Assembly: GCA_913060695.1 (NCBI GenBank)
Contig: CAJXUA010000007.1
Coordinates: forward strand, 121,930 to 185,929
Direction of reading: 5' to 3'
Source of the DNA: an uncultured Gammaproteobacteria bacterium
GTDB lineage: Bacteria > Pseudomonadota > Gammaproteobacteria > Pseudomonadales > Pseudohongiellaceae
DNA: 64,000 nt
The translations under genes and the position numbers were made by a program. The notes under the pieces were generated by a model, which did no database searches, was not told the origin of the DNA, and was given only the letters and a program-made list of their open reading frames with translations. Of this stretch, positions 63,737-64,000 are shown piece by piece. Numbering within the stretch: position 1 is the first letter of the stretch; each line of letters starts with the position of its first letter.

Positions 63737-63852
63737 GGAGCGCGCTGCACGGTAGGGGCTGCTGAGAGACGCCGTGAATACATCCATGTAGGCTTAAGCG
63801 CAGCATCCATGCTGCTTATACTCTCCTCAGCCCCCACCGCACACCACGCTCC
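63737..63852. repeat. Composite palindromic element, copy C (diverged)
   Basis: Outer arms GGAGCG...CGGTAGGGGCTGCTGAGAG (63737-63768) pair with CTCTCCTCAGCCCCCACCG...CGCTCC (63821-63852). Inside are GAGACGCC, a palindrome ACATCCATGT (63780-63789), and a perfect GCAGCATCCATGCTGC palindrome (63800-63815). It shares the GAGACGCC module and ATCCAT-centred hairpins with copies A and B near 23.2-23.6 kb. Confidence 0.72.
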
Positions 63853-64000
63853 TCGATTACAACGCCAATCTGTCCGCGAAATCACCTGTGGCGAGCTCCT
63901 ACTGTCAGTGGTTCTACCACTACCTAATTGGGATAATTCTCTGAATGTAGGAGCCCATGCCCTCGCAAGGGGGTGCCCTGCAGGCGATAGGCCTAAATCT
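63853..64000. repeat. REP-like remnants at the right edge
   Basis: TCCGCGAAATCACCTGTGGCGAGCTCCTACTG (about 63873-63904) and GTAGGAGCCCATGCCCTCGCAAGGGGG (about 63949-63975) resemble the two ends of the REP-like copies in the pycA-pycB spacer (CGCGGGCAAGC...GCTCCTACA), in opposite orientations. No gene is seen from 63597 to the window end. Confidence 0.5.

Overview
The window looks like chromosomal DNA of a free-living, aerobic heterotrophic gammaproteobacterium, probably marine or aquatic. The gene set supports this: MetE, a two-subunit pyruvate carboxylase, SURF1, RimK, TrhO, RecQ, the CbpA/CbpM pair, SlyD, Mpl, UbiX, a TIGR02444 protein, DUF3014, a PPi-type phosphofructokinase and a TonB-dependent receptor. 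I cannot name a genus from sequence alone. I saw no complete tRNA, rRNA, CRISPR array, insertion sequence, integrase or phage gene. The window starts inside metE.

Layout. 1-13.8 kb: the metE 3' part, a structured 320-bp intergenic stretch with a minus-strand terminator, a secreted cytochrome c/beta-propeller protein, two adjacent Tat-exported PLP aminotransferases, pyruvate carboxylase (pycB, pycA), a PIG-V-like glycosyltransferase with a small partner, SURF1 and rimK. 14.7-29.7 kb: two complete oligopeptide ABC importers in tandem on the minus strand. The downstream one is Yej-like with two paralogous binding lipoproteins; the upstream one is Opp-like, and its OppC subunit carries an apparent fibronectin-III-like insertion. 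They are separated by 800 bp holding two inverted copies of a composite palindromic repeat and an orphan plus-strand terminator. 29.8-38.5 kb: mscS, a secreted protein with a long Ser/Lys/Gly/Asp repeat, an ECF sigma factor with a putative anti-sigma and a CnrX-like sensor, then trhO, recQ and a DUF3014 protein. 38.7-49.2 kb: a GDT1-type cation exporter, a TPR protein, cbpA-cbpM, a CYTH protein, an LpxH-like phosphoesterase, a divergent pair of NHL beta-propeller proteins, a YiiX-like hydrolase, and aldehyde dehydrogenase plus a VOC protein. 49.2-64 kb: slyD, an SDR, nitronate monooxygenase, a TonB receptor, a NUDIX hydrolase, a GGDEF cyclase, dienelactone hydrolase, peroxiredoxin, an ElyC-like protein, a trypsin-like protease, two tiny membrane proteins, a LON-domain protein, mpl, a TIGR02444 protein, ubiX and PPi-phosphofructokinase. 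The right end is a 400-bp repeat-rich intergenic region.

How the genes work together. The two importers and several secreted or periplasmic enzymes (Tat aminotransferases, serine protease, propellers, TonB receptor) suggest a peptide- and amino-acid-scavenging lifestyle. Pyruvate carboxylase supplies oxaloacetate, and PPi-phosphofructokinase allows reversible glycolysis. Mpl recycles cell-wall peptides, which fits a Yej/Opp-type importer, but that link is inference.

Most likely to be new: (1) the composite palindromic element (GAGACGCC module plus ATCCAT/ATGGAT-centred hairpins) at 23.15, 23.43 and 63.74 kb; (2) the candidate structured RNA on the minus strand at 1.2-1.45 kb; (3) the Ser/Lys repeat protein; (4) the OppC insertion; (5) the paired Tat aminotransferases. 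All of these are read by eye, with no search or folding program.
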